This document shows positions 38,666 through 46,863 of a stretch of DNA of 47,066 bases, piece after piece. This DNA is from a virus. Both the position numbers and the translations under genes were made by a program. Every line of letters begins with the position of its first letter. Position 1 is the stretch's first letter. Location of the stretch: the IMG/VR virus record IMGVR_UViG_3300032668_000041, positions 1 to 47,066 of that record; one strand, 5' to 3'. Under the pieces are notes generated by a model. The model worked only from the letters and a program-made list of their open reading frames with translations, made no database searches and was not told the origin of the DNA.

Positions 38666-38894
38666 AGTACCGACGATTATTACCGCCCTTGCCCATATTC
38701 TCTGTGGATCGCGGGTTTACTCCTTTTACCTGTGGCGTCCGAGGGGGTTTAGCCTCGAAACCTTGAGGATTAGGACTACCAAACGCCCACTGATTTCCCG
38801 CATCGATGGGATTTGGAGATTGATAAGGACCACCTCCTTCCGGGCCAGCAAACCTCGTAGGAGTCGCTGCTGGCAAAATCTTAGGGGTTTTCAC
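38664..38894 (-). CDS. Small Pro/Gly-rich protein, last gene of the leftward arm
   Basis: 76 residues from a GTG start (MKTPKILPAATPTRF) with AAGGA nine bases upstream and GTGA overlap with the i-spanin stop. Extended, Pro/Asn/Gly-rich (GPEGGGPYQSPNPID) with a basic end. Likely a disordered virion-associated or lysis-accessory protein; no family recognised. Confidence 0.55.
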   Translation of the reverse strand: MKTPKILPAATPTRFAGPEGGGPYQSPNPIDAGNQWAFGSPNPQGFEAKPPRTPQVKGVNPRSTENMGKGGNNRRY

Positions 38895-39502
38895 TTCGGT
38901 TGATCCTTCTCTGCCTGAAGTTGTTGAATAGCCCAATCATGAGACGCTTGTAAACGAGCAGTGTTGACCGCACAGATTTCAGCGTCTGACCCACTGATAG
39001 TTATTTGCCTAGGAATGACGGTGTCTGCACTGGGTCCGTCAATGCCTTGGGCGGTTGGAAGTTTATAATTACCGGTGCCGATGGAACCACCTTTACTGGT
39101 CGCGTAGCGCACGAGGCTAGCGTTGTAGCGAGTAAGCAGAGCACTATAGTTGGTGTCAGCTTCATGACTGGCCGCCTTACTTTCTGTCTGGAGTTGTTTC
39201 TTTTCATTCTGTTCAGCTAGGTTGGCAGCAGCTTGAGCCGCAACAAACTTCGCATTGTCCGCCTTATGAGCGGCAACCTCCTCGATGTATCGAGTGTGCT
39301 CGTGGTAGAAGCCATAACCGGTTCCCACTTGTAGCACTACTAACAGACTAATAAGCCAAATTCTCCAATGATGGATGATGTTGTACCTCAAAGCTGTTAG
39401 TGCAGACAAAACCCCAGAGAGTATCTTAGTCGGGTCAATACCTGTAATGAACGGTAGGAGTTTACTACCGAGTGCCAGTAGGGGTGCCAGTAGTGGGAAC
39501 AT
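38891..39502 (-). CDS. i-spanin (Rz-like)
   Basis: 203 residues. One transmembrane helix (about residues 45-65, IWLISLLVVLQVGTGYGF) followed by a long coiled coil (YIEEVAAHKADNAKF onward, many Ala/Lys/Glu), the design of inner-membrane spanins. A separate lipoprotein is encoded inside it in another frame (39001-39165), the classic Rz/Rz1 layout. It joins the inner and outer membranes in the last lysis step. Confidence 0.85.
   Translation of the reverse strand: MFPLLAPLLALGSKLLPFITGIDPTKILSGVLSALTALRYNIIHHWRIWLISLLVVLQVGTGYGFYHEHTRYIEEVAAHKADNAKFVAAQAAANLAEQNEKKQLQTESKAASHEADTNYSALLTRYNASLVRYATSKGGSIGTGNYKLPTAQGIDGPSADTVIPRQITISGSDAEICAVNTARLQASHDWAIQQLQAEKDQPK
39001..39165 (-). CDS. o-spanin lipoprotein (Rz1-like), embedded in the i-spanin gene
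   Basis: 54 residues starting MKLTPTIVLCLLATTLASC. The lipobox is L16-A17-S18 with lipidated C19, then a Pro-rich periplasmic part (RPVKVVPSAPVIINFQPP). It is fully nested in the i-spanin frame. The frame is open upstream to 39207 with a basic stretch; the ATG at 39165 gives a normal signal peptide. It anchors the spanin complex in the outer membrane. Confidence 0.85.
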   Translation of the reverse strand: MKLTPTIVLCLLATTLASCATRPVKVVPSAPVIINFQPPKALTDPVQTPSFLGK

Positions 39503-39983
39503 CTTTTAGTCCTTTCATGCAGATAGTGTATTCTGCCTTACGTCTATTGTACAATCCATTTGAGTACTTACCAGCTATATTGACGTACTTAAGTAGGTCA
39601 GAACAGCCCTTAGCGTAATCACCAAGGTTAAAGTCCCTAGCTACAGAACTCTTATCATATGTACCAACACCAACATTGTAACTAAAGCTAATAGCCGCTG
39701 CCAAAATGGTTGGATATTTAATCAGACTCGGGCTGTACTTAAGGACACCGTTAGCAGCCTTCGTAGCATCTACCTGCGTCAGAGCATAACACTGGGCAGT
39801 AGTGTAGTATGTATTAACCTTTACGTCGGGTCCTGTATGTCCGTTGCAGATAGACAAAACTTGACCAACGTCAGGGTATGTTCGATGACGAAGACCTTCA
39901 AACTTCTGTATGTTAGGTATAGCGATAGACAGGGCAAGAGCAAGCACACCACCAGTCGCTATCGTAGCTCGTCGAACAGGCAT
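39465..39983 (-). CDS. SAR endolysin, GH24 lysozyme
   Basis: 172 residues. The N-terminus (IATGGVLALALSIAIP, residues 7-23) is a weakly hydrophobic signal-anchor-release segment. Catalytic region FEGLRHRTYPDV holds E29 and D38. The residue at the usual Thr position (D+6) is S44 in VLSICNGHT, a Thr-to-Ser change. FSYNVGVGTYDKS and NRRKAEYTIC follow the P21-type lysozyme. It is exported by Sec and degrades peptidoglycan when the membrane is depolarised. Confidence 0.88.
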   Translation of the reverse strand: MPVRRATIATGGVLALALSIAIPNIQKFEGLRHRTYPDVGQVLSICNGHTGPDVKVNTYYTTAQCYALTQVDATKAANGVLKYSPSLIKYPTILAAAISFSYNVGVGTYDKSSVARDFNLGDYAKGCSDLLKYVNIAGKYSNGLYNRRKAEYTICMKGLKDVPTTGTPTGTR

Positions 39984-40213
39984 CAGAGATGGGGCCTATT
40001 TTGGAAGAAACCCCAGACAGTAGTCAAGAGACCCAGAATCCCAGAACCCACAATAATCCAGACAAACCAAAGAGCTCCCATGCCTTTAAGTTTGAGATCA
40101 AGTAAGCTCTGTAGTTTCTCGGAGATCTCATCTTGTCTCTCCTCCCAGTGTTCAAATTTCATTTCCAATCGGGTGAGACGTTCTCCCACCGGTATCCTCT
40201 GGTCATTGTCCAA
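39983..40213 (-). CDS. Holin candidate, XhlA-like
   Basis: 76 residues. An amphipathic helix (LTRLEMKFEHWEERQDEI) is followed by one transmembrane span (ALWFVWIIVGSGILGLLTT, about residues 47-65) and a short basic end. This is the XhlA/class III-like holin design. It lies directly upstream of the endolysin. It would permeabilise or depolarise the membrane and activate the SAR endolysin. Confidence 0.7.
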   Translation of the reverse strand: MDNDQRIPVGERLTRLEMKFEHWEERQDEISEKLQSLLDLKLKGMGALWFVWIIVGSGILGLLTTVWGFFQNRPHL

Positions 40214-43200
40214 AGAGTTGCTCCCTTGCCGCTTGTTTCACTTGTTTCTCTACTTCTTTCACCGCAGCAATCTTGGTCTTGTCAGGGGTCTGAGCCCACT
40301 GAGGGTCGGCCATTAGCTGCTTAACTTGGTCCACGATGTTGACACCAGCCAACTGTTGATAGCTTTCAAACTCAGCGGTCGTCAGTTTCTTTGGTGTCTT
40401 TTCCCCGGTCGTAGGATCAGTGACTTGTACTGTACGCTGCACGGGGGTCACCATAGCGGCGGGAGTTAGAGCTGCCAGACGCTGAAGTTCAATCTTAGTC
40501 GGGTCTGTAGCCTCAGGAACACCATTACCTCTGACACCCGGAATGGCGGTGTGCACACCGGTGAGGCTCGCTCCAATTGGCATAGGATCACCATAGACAG
40601 AGTAACGAATAGGGAGAGTTTGACTCAGACCCGGAATAGCTGACTTAACATTATTGATAATTTCACCGACCGAATCACCATTGTTGTCAGGTCTTGTGTC
40701 TCGTTGATCAGAATCAATAAACTTACGGTTCAACTGATTTGAAATCCCCGGAACCCAAGACTTAGCTTCCTGCCCGGCAAACGAAGCGAACTGTTGTCCA
40801 GCATTCTCACCACGAGCATCAGCAGCATTTAGTGCGGGAACCACATCATGGATCCAACTGGTCTTTTCAAAATCATGAGCGACTGAACTAGCAGCCATCA
40901 TTAACGCTTTAACCCACTGACCGGTTGACATCCCGGTCTCGTACGCATCTCTAGCATCCTTGACCATCTGCTGAGTGGAATTATGAGGATCAAATGGATT
41001 GATCGACATATTGAGAGTACCACCAGTATTATACTGTCCATTCTCATGGACGGCATCAGGACGCCAGCCACCAGCCTCCATCTCTTTGAACTTGTCTGGG
41101 TTCGCTGGTCCCTGACCCGTTACAAGATTCTTTGCAGTACCAGCCGCACCCCACATCAGACCAAGTTTAATTGTTCCGTACACCATACGACTAATGGCTA
41201 GATGAGCTTCAGGTCCGCCGGCCGCTAACACCCTCCAGGTGGAAGGAGACAGAAGGGGCAATGGTGAACGCTCTATCGTACGCGTCAGAAGGCTATTAGA
41301 GGACACTCGCATGAATGGAGCTAGGTTAGATGCAAAAAAGGCTCCGAACCGCTCAGGGACGCTCATACTGGGCCTGTACGCACTTAGTTTACCAATCCAT
41401 TTAGTGAACGCATTAGGGTTCAACAGAAGAGACTTCTCAGACGCCGTTTTAGCTTCGTTCAACATTTTTTGTGTCGGATTGAAAGCATTAGCATCACCAG
41501 CGACCCGAATCATATCACGAGTCGGTTTAATACCTTGAGCAACAAAGTCCTCGACCGCTTTACGAGCACCAAGACCGTACAGTTGCTGAGCTTTAGCCGT
41601 AGACCTAAAGAATGTGTCTTGAGCCGTAATGAGGTTCATAGGCGTATTAATACCCGATAGAACACCACCGAACCTAGCATTATTACCACCGTAGTTAGAC
41701 GCACCGTTAGTGGTACTTACCGAACCACTAGGATCAACGACTTTACCTTCACCGGTCTTAGCTGCTTCAAGAGTATTGACATGAACCTCATGATCAAAGA
41801 CAGCGCGAAGCGCACCACGGACCCGTCCTTCCACTTCGAGAGAACTAATTCCAGGTTGGACTTTTTGGCCTGTAATACTCTCAATGAAGTTGTACATCTT
41901 ACCAACAGGCATAGCGAGTGCATGATCAATCACATCATGTGCAATACCAGTCATCATATCAAGAGGAGCTTTGACGTGAGTACTGAGGGACGACAACATA
42001 GCATTGAAATGGAAAGACGTCAGATATTGCTCCCAGTACGGTTTCGTCACCCCTGAGATCAAGATATTAGCCGCCTTTGGATTACCCGTAGCGAGAGCTT
42101 GTTTCAATGACCGAGCCCACCTAAGACCCTCCTCACTCGTTGGATCAACAAGAGCAGCTAGACCCTCATTGCCCTCTTCTTTGAGTTTGGTCAGCAGTTC
42201 TGACAGATTGCCATTTGAATAGTCGTGAAAAGCTTGAACTGCTCTAAGACCACGACCGAGTTCATTACTTTCATTCTTGAACCGACCGAATAGGCCGTGA
42301 AACTGTGCCACTTGTTGGGCGAGCTTCATCATATCCTTGGCACCAAAATCAGGTGTGTCAAGTTTAGATAGGGTGTCACGCAGTTGCGCATGAGCATAAT
42401 CAGTAGCAGCACCTAGACGGGTAACACGAGCGGCCAGTTCACCGGGATTACGCTGACGAAGGTCATTGATAGCACTCGGACTAATACCGTGTTCAAGTGC
42501 GGTGTCCATCACTTCTTTGTCATTGACTTTATTTGGAACGTAGTTGCCCTCAAAGTGCTTAGCTAGATCGTCCATAGTCTGTTGACTGTAGGTTGTATTC
42601 CGGCTACGGTTATCTTCAAATTGGCTACGTTTCATAAAGGTAGTAGATTTGCTCCCACCACCTAGATCAGTAGCTTGGTAGTTAACTTTACTACCTTTGA
42701 ATCCGTTAGCGGGAATGTCACGACCAACACCATTAATAACAGCACTATGAGCCATGGCAAGGATGTTGCGGACTTCAGCATCAGAATAAGATAGTGACAT
42801 ACCCATCTTACGTCCAATATTACGGACAACAAAAGACAGAGCGTCCATCAAAACCGGTTTGACGGGACCTTTCTCAGACATCTCAGCGAGAACTTCTTCG
42901 GCCGCTCTGGTACGATCTCCGCCGTACTCGTTAGGGTTCGCCTTTTGCCAAGCGTCCACGTCCTTACCGAACTGTCCAACATTACGATTAATTAGGCTAT
43001 TCAGAGTGGCGTCCAGACGATTCCCGAAGACTTGTTGAAGTCCGTTATGTCCGAGACCTTCATGATACAGAAGAGCATTTGCAGTCTCAACATCGGGTAC
43101 ACGGTCAGCAAAGATGTGTACCTGACCAGTGGCCGGATCGTGGAAACCAAGAACGTCTGGATCAGCACCAGCAGGATGATCAGCACTATTAACAACATTG

Positions 43201-44204
43201 ATAACAGGTGCCTTCTTCCAAGAGGCTATTTGTTGATTGATGTGAGCTTCAACATCTTGACGATGTTGTTCAGCCACTAGGTCAGGTGAACTTTCCGGGT
43301 GGAACATCGGATCAGCATAATCGGATGGGGCAATACCATTCAGCATGTCGTCCCGACGGGCCACCCACTCATTAACTGATCCTTGAGTTAACGGGGCCAT
43401 CTTCGTTTGGGCAACAAAACTGTGGATGTCTTCTGGTGTCCCGTGAGCCAGTACTTCATGGTACTGTTCAAGATCAGTAGGTGACATTCCACGATTACTC
43501 AACGGACTAGTAGTGGGATCAGGGGTCGGAGTCGTGTCCACACCTCGTTGATTAAAGAGGTCTTGAACGAACTGAGGGGCATGAGTCGGAATGCCCGCCA
43601 TGTGCGCAGCGAGGTGCACACCGCCGGGGGCGAGGCCGCCCAGGGTGCCCGCAGCAAGTTGTCCCCATGGTCCAGCACCAACCTCCGCAGCACCCTGAGA
43701 CGCGGCTCCTGAGGTAGCCCCAGAGATTGCATCAAAAACGGGTGCGGACGCCACAGCCTTGGCCACAGCTCCTAATGTCCCGGGAACTTTAACAAGACCA
43801 GCCACACCACCTGTAGCAAGTGCTTGAATAGCACCACCACCAGCAGCATTGATGATACGCTGACCCGCATTGGCTGGTTGTGGCAGACCCATAACGTCCG
43901 CAGCACTGTCAGCCCAGTCACGCCAAGGCGTTAGGGACTCACCATTTGTATGATCTTTTCCTGTAACTAGATTGGCAGCCGCAGCTACAGGTCCACTAAT
44001 CATGTCAGGGATTCCCGCAATACCTTCCATAACACCGCGAGTACCCACACCAAATCCTTGAACTCCAGGGATCGGCGTATGAACACCAGCGTACGGGTTT
44101 TTTGTCTGAACCTGTGGAGGGGGTGTTCCTAGTCCAGCATATGGGTCATTCTGTGTGGGACTATTGGAAGGGGGTGTTCCTAGTCCAGCATACGGGTCAG
44201 ACAT
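40203..44204 (-). CDS. Very large internal virion / DNA-ejection protein
   Basis: 1333 residues. Residues 3-40 hold three copies of an (N/D)PYAGLGTP-type repeat, two of them near-identical in DNA. Around residue 380 is LLYHEGLGHNG, an HExxH-like zinc-protease motif (HEGLGH). The rest is mostly helical with short hydrophobic parts (about residues 145-205, Gly/Ala rich). Size and place between lysis genes and other virion genes fit podovirus ejection proteins such as T7 gp16; large polyvalent proteins are another match. GVHTPIPGV near the N-terminus is echoed by GVHTAIPGV near the C-terminus. Confidence 0.75.
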   Translation of the reverse strand: MSDPYAGLGTPPSNSPTQNDPYAGLGTPPPQVQTKNPYAGVHTPIPGVQGFGVGTRGVMEGIAGIPDMISGPVAAAANLVTGKDHTNGESLTPWRDWADSAADVMGLPQPANAGQRIINAAGGGAIQALATGGVAGLVKVPGTLGAVAKAVASAPVFDAISGATSGAASQGAAEVGAGPWGQLAAGTLGGLAPGGVHLAAHMAGIPTHAPQFVQDLFNQRGVDTTPTPDPTTSPLSNRGMSPTDLEQYHEVLAHGTPEDIHSFVAQTKMAPLTQGSVNEWVARRDDMLNGIAPSDYADPMFHPESSPDLVAEQHRQDVEAHINQQIASWKKAPVINVVNSADHPAGADPDVLGFHDPATGQVHIFADRVPDVETANALLYHEGLGHNGLQQVFGNRLDATLNSLINRNVGQFGKDVDAWQKANPNEYGGDRTRAAEEVLAEMSEKGPVKPVLMDALSFVVRNIGRKMGMSLSYSDAEVRNILAMAHSAVINGVGRDIPANGFKGSKVNYQATDLGGGSKSTTFMKRSQFEDNRSRNTTYSQQTMDDLAKHFEGNYVPNKVNDKEVMDTALEHGISPSAINDLRQRNPGELAARVTRLGAATDYAHAQLRDTLSKLDTPDFGAKDMMKLAQQVAQFHGLFGRFKNESNELGRGLRAVQAFHDYSNGNLSELLTKLKEEGNEGLAALVDPTSEEGLRWARSLKQALATGNPKAANILISGVTKPYWEQYLTSFHFNAMLSSLSTHVKAPLDMMTGIAHDVIDHALAMPVGKMYNFIESITGQKVQPGISSLEVEGRVRGALRAVFDHEVHVNTLEAAKTGEGKVVDPSGSVSTTNGASNYGGNNARFGGVLSGINTPMNLITAQDTFFRSTAKAQQLYGLGARKAVEDFVAQGIKPTRDMIRVAGDANAFNPTQKMLNEAKTASEKSLLLNPNAFTKWIGKLSAYRPSMSVPERFGAFFASNLAPFMRVSSNSLLTRTIERSPLPLLSPSTWRVLAAGGPEAHLAISRMVYGTIKLGLMWGAAGTAKNLVTGQGPANPDKFKEMEAGGWRPDAVHENGQYNTGGTLNMSINPFDPHNSTQQMVKDARDAYETGMSTGQWVKALMMAASSVAHDFEKTSWIHDVVPALNAADARGENAGQQFASFAGQEAKSWVPGISNQLNRKFIDSDQRDTRPDNNGDSVGEIINNVKSAIPGLSQTLPIRYSVYGDPMPIGASLTGVHTAIPGVRGNGVPEATDPTKIELQRLAALTPAAMVTPVQRTVQVTDPTTGEKTPKKLTTAEFESYQQLAGVNIVDQVKQLMADPQWAQTPDKTKIAAVKEVEKQVKQAAREQLFGQ

Positions 44205-44207
44205 TAA

Positions 44208-45434
44208 TTACCTTACGAGCCAACGCCCATCAGACGTGAGGAAATGTGTCCCACTAGGGAGGTTTCTAGCTTGATCTGGTGTGACGGGTTTGCCACCATT
44301 AGCCACAGGATTATTAGGGCCAGCCATTGTAATAGGAACAGAAGATTGTTGACCACCACTACTACTACCAGTGGGTTGGCTACCTAGGTGAATACCAGCA
44401 CTACGAGGGGGCGAAGCAAAGTGAGAGAAGATAGCTTTCTCAGATGGAGTAGCCGTACCGTTGTCGATCTTTGCACCGATCTCATTTAGTTCAGTCGGCA
44501 TATTGGGTTGAGTCGGATGAGCATGAGCATAGATCTGAGCAGCAGTAATCCGACTACCAGCAGCAGTCTCTGTATTCTGTTGGGTCATGTCTTGGCCACG
44601 TTTAGTAGTGTCCGCTCGAAGTTGTTGACCAGCCGTAACACCCGCACCAGACATCATCCCAGGTTGCCATTGTTCCGGTGGGACCAGTCCGAAAGCCGAA
44701 CCGGCGTCTGAATTGGGGTCAAGTCGTTTAGCTATCGCATCAGCGCGTGAGTACGCTTGGGTGTAATCATCAATCGTCTTAGCACCACCTACCATATTAC
44801 CAACGTACGGCAACATCCGTTGAGTGGCTTGATCCGCTCGACTTTGTACCATAGATTGTTTGTACTGGTTATTTTGTTCTTGAATCTGCTGTCGAAGTTT
44901 CATCTCATTAGCTTGTTGCAAGACTTGTCGAGACGCTTCAGCAGCACCAGGAACCCCCGTAGCAGCAACTCGGGCAGCAGCAGCCATCGGATCAGTCTCA
45001 GCACCAACCATAGCTTGACTAATAGCTTGCTGGTCCATACGAGGTTGATACTGTGGTGCTCGATTCGAACCGACGAGGAATGCATCTCCAAGATGTCCAA
45101 GGATTTGCCCTAGAACACCATGTTGAGAGCGAGGAGAGGGAGATTGCTGGCTCTGCAGTTGCTGAAGACCCTGTAGCTCACCTGCATTACTCATAACTGA
45201 CGGATTAAATGGCGCGGCCGGCGCAACAGGAGTTACAGGTGGCCGTCTAGGCGCAGTGACAGTGATCTCACCTTGAGTGTCTGCGGGATCGGCAGCCTGT
45301 TGAGTCGGAGCCGGTGCAGCAGGTGTACCACTAAGCATAGCGAGAGTGGGATCGGCAGCCTGCTGCTGCTGACCACTCAAAGACTGAGCCAGCGTTGCAA
45401 GAAGACCTTGGGATTGAGGAGTCTGTACAGTCAT
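44208..45434 (-). CDS. Gln/Ala-rich internal virion protein
   Basis: 408 residues. Gln-rich tracts (GLQQLQSQQSPSP, QQQAADPTLAM) around a helical middle (ASRQVLQQANEMKLRQQIQEQ), with a Pro/Gly/Ser-rich end closing SDGRWLVR. Such proteins are common next to the giant ejection protein in podoviruses and travel in the head. Function is inferred from order and composition. Confidence 0.7.
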   Translation of the reverse strand: MTVQTPQSQGLLATLAQSLSGQQQQAADPTLAMLSGTPAAPAPTQQAADPADTQGEITVTAPRRPPVTPVAPAAPFNPSVMSNAGELQGLQQLQSQQSPSPRSQHGVLGQILGHLGDAFLVGSNRAPQYQPRMDQQAISQAMVGAETDPMAAAARVAATGVPGAAEASRQVLQQANEMKLRQQIQEQNNQYKQSMVQSRADQATQRMLPYVGNMVGGAKTIDDYTQAYSRADAIAKRLDPNSDAGSAFGLVPPEQWQPGMMSGAGVTAGQQLRADTTKRGQDMTQQNTETAAGSRITAAQIYAHAHPTQPNMPTELNEIGAKIDNGTATPSEKAIFSHFASPPRSAGIHLGSQPTGSSSGGQQSSVPITMAGPNNPVANGGKPVTPDQARNLPSGTHFLTSDGRWLVR

Positions 45435-45437
45435 ATA

Positions 45438-45956
45438 TCAGATCCCCGGAAAGATAGAGGGAAGTGCCGCACCAATAGAGCCAAGGAAGCCACCAAGCCC
45501 GCCTGTACTACTCGACCCACTGCTTGATCCACTGGAGTTCGAGACATTGCCGACCGAACCGACAACAGAGCCCGCTTGATTACCTGAATTAACAAGATTC
45601 TGAAGCGGATTTATGTAGTTTTGATATTGAGTATTAGCGTACTGCTGGCCGTACGTGTCGAGAGCTTTAGCGGTTGCACCACTGTCAAGTAGACCCGAAG
45701 CCGCATTGTTCTGTGTGATTGCTTGCGTACCCTGATTCAAACCGAACTGATAACCAGTAGAGTTCTGCCAGTTTTGAAAAGCAGCGTTCTGAGCAGCAGT
45801 TCCTTGACCACCTAACAGACCAGCCAATGTATTACTCGCTTGCGTTCCGTTACTAAGTTGAGAACCGAGTGCACCCGTAATCAATGGGTTATTCACATTA
45901 GAGGAACTAGATTGGTTAGAGGACGATTGTTGACTGCCTCCGAAGATTGAACTCAT
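45438..45956 (-). CDS. Ser/Gly/Gln-rich ejection protein (DNA-transfer-like)
   Basis: 172 residues. Ser-rich N-terminus (SSSNQSSSSNVNNP), then a helical segment with a QNWQNSTGYQFGLNQGTQAI pattern, an ANTQYQNYINPLQ stretch, and a low-complexity Gly/Ser end. This pattern is typical of small podovirus internal proteins annotated as DNA transfer protein. It is placed in an ejection gene cluster. Confidence 0.7.
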   Translation of the reverse strand: MSSIFGGSQQSSSNQSSSSNVNNPLITGALGSQLSNGTQASNTLAGLLGGQGTAAQNAAFQNWQNSTGYQFGLNQGTQAITQNNAASGLLDSGATAKALDTYGQQYANTQYQNYINPLQNLVNSGNQAGSVVGSVGNVSNSSGSSSGSSSTGGLGGFLGSIGAALPSIFPGI

Positions 45957-46351
45957 TAGTTAATGTCCTTATTTGTCATCATAAACAACTCGAATGGTTG
46001 ATCATCTATAGTAATTACACCTTGAGATTGGAAACCTAATTTACGAGATAACCAACGGGCCTTAAGATTAGTTAGTGGTGTTAACCCTGTAAGAACACTA
46101 ATATTATAACATGGATTGAAGATTTCGTCAAGGAAATTCAGTCCTGCGGTGATTGCTAATCGTCCTCTCGACTTGAAGAAATAATGTCCCTGCCATGTAC
46201 CGCGCTTCTCAAATAGAGCTAAGTCACCACAGTCGTTAACTAAGACTATGTTCGTTGGTTGATCTACCCACTCTTGTACATTGATATCATGGTTTGGACC
46301 AAGAAAAGACTCCACTGCTGGCTCTATTAATTTAGTATCAAATGTTCTCAT
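45956..46351 (-). CDS. GNAT-fold-like virion-region protein
   Basis: 131 residues. Strands DCGDLALFEKR, HYFFKSRGRLAI and a C-terminal ARWLSRKLGFQSQGV (resembling the late GNAT segment in which a side chain precedes a kinked strand) suggest an acetyltransferase-like fold, as in T7 gp13 and related proteins. A typical acetyl-CoA loop is not obvious, so it may be structural. It sits with the ejection genes. Confidence 0.55.
   Translation of the reverse strand: MRTFDTKLIEPAVESFLGPNHDINVQEWVDQPTNIVLVNDCGDLALFEKRGTWQGHYFFKSRGRLAITAGLNFLDEIFNPCYNISVLTGLTPLTNLKARWLSRKLGFQSQGVITIDDQPFELFMMTNKDIN
46103..46131 (-). promoter_or_regulatory. Leftward sigma70 promoter within the GNAT-like gene
   Basis: On the minus strand, TTGACG (46131-46126), a 17-base spacer and TATAAT (46108-46103). 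It would start a transcript for the ejection and lysis genes (45956 down to 38664). It falls in coding DNA, so the match could be chance, but spacing and hexamers are near ideal. Confidence 0.6.
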
Positions 46352-46863
46352 CAGACGTTAAGATTAGTCCCAACTAGTTGCCAAGTCGTCCCGTCAAATA
46401 CCGCAGTCAACCTGCGACTATGTGAAGTTAGATTGAATGTACCAATCCCAGAAGAGACTGTAACACTTGACGAAGAACTCTGAACAAAGAGCTCAACAGC
46501 TGTGCCTTTAGTAACTCCTGTCGTAGTTAAGGTAATCGTTCTAGTCGCCGTGAAAGCAGTAGTGTTGTGAACATAGTTAGTTGTGTCATTAGTGATAGTT
46601 GGTGTGAAGTCTGAGTCACCAAAGGTTTGGTATGTTGGGGTTGGTATAGTAATTGGACTAAACTGTAGACCTGTGGCTTTGCTGTTTACTTGGACAAAAC
46701 TCCCACTAGCGCCCCCATATGAGTTAGGGACATCTGCTAAGTCGGTAAAGTTGTATGAACTAATCTTGTTCCAAGCACGCTGAAATGCTGATGTAGGTTT
46801 ACCACCTGTGTCTACAATAGCGATGCGCCAATCTAAAGGACCGATCTGGCTTAAAATAGTCAC
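46351..46863 (-). CDS. Tail/virion protein with beta-rich C-terminus
   Basis: 170 residues from a GTG start within the preceding stop (GTGA). The N-terminal part (GPLDWRIAIVDTGGKPTSAF) resembles the start of phage tail fibre or adaptor proteins; the rest is Thr/Ser-rich beta structure ending LTAVFDGTTWQLVGTNLNV, a common fibre ending. Likely a tail fibre or virion attachment protein; no enzyme motif. Confidence 0.65.
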   Translation of the reverse strand: MTILSQIGPLDWRIAIVDTGGKPTSAFQRAWNKISSYNFTDLADVPNSYGGASGSFVQVNSKATGLQFSPITIPTPTYQTFGDSDFTPTITNDTTNYVHNTTAFTATRTITLTTTGVTKGTAVELFVQSSSSSVTVSSGIGTFNLTSHSRRLTAVFDGTTWQLVGTNLNV

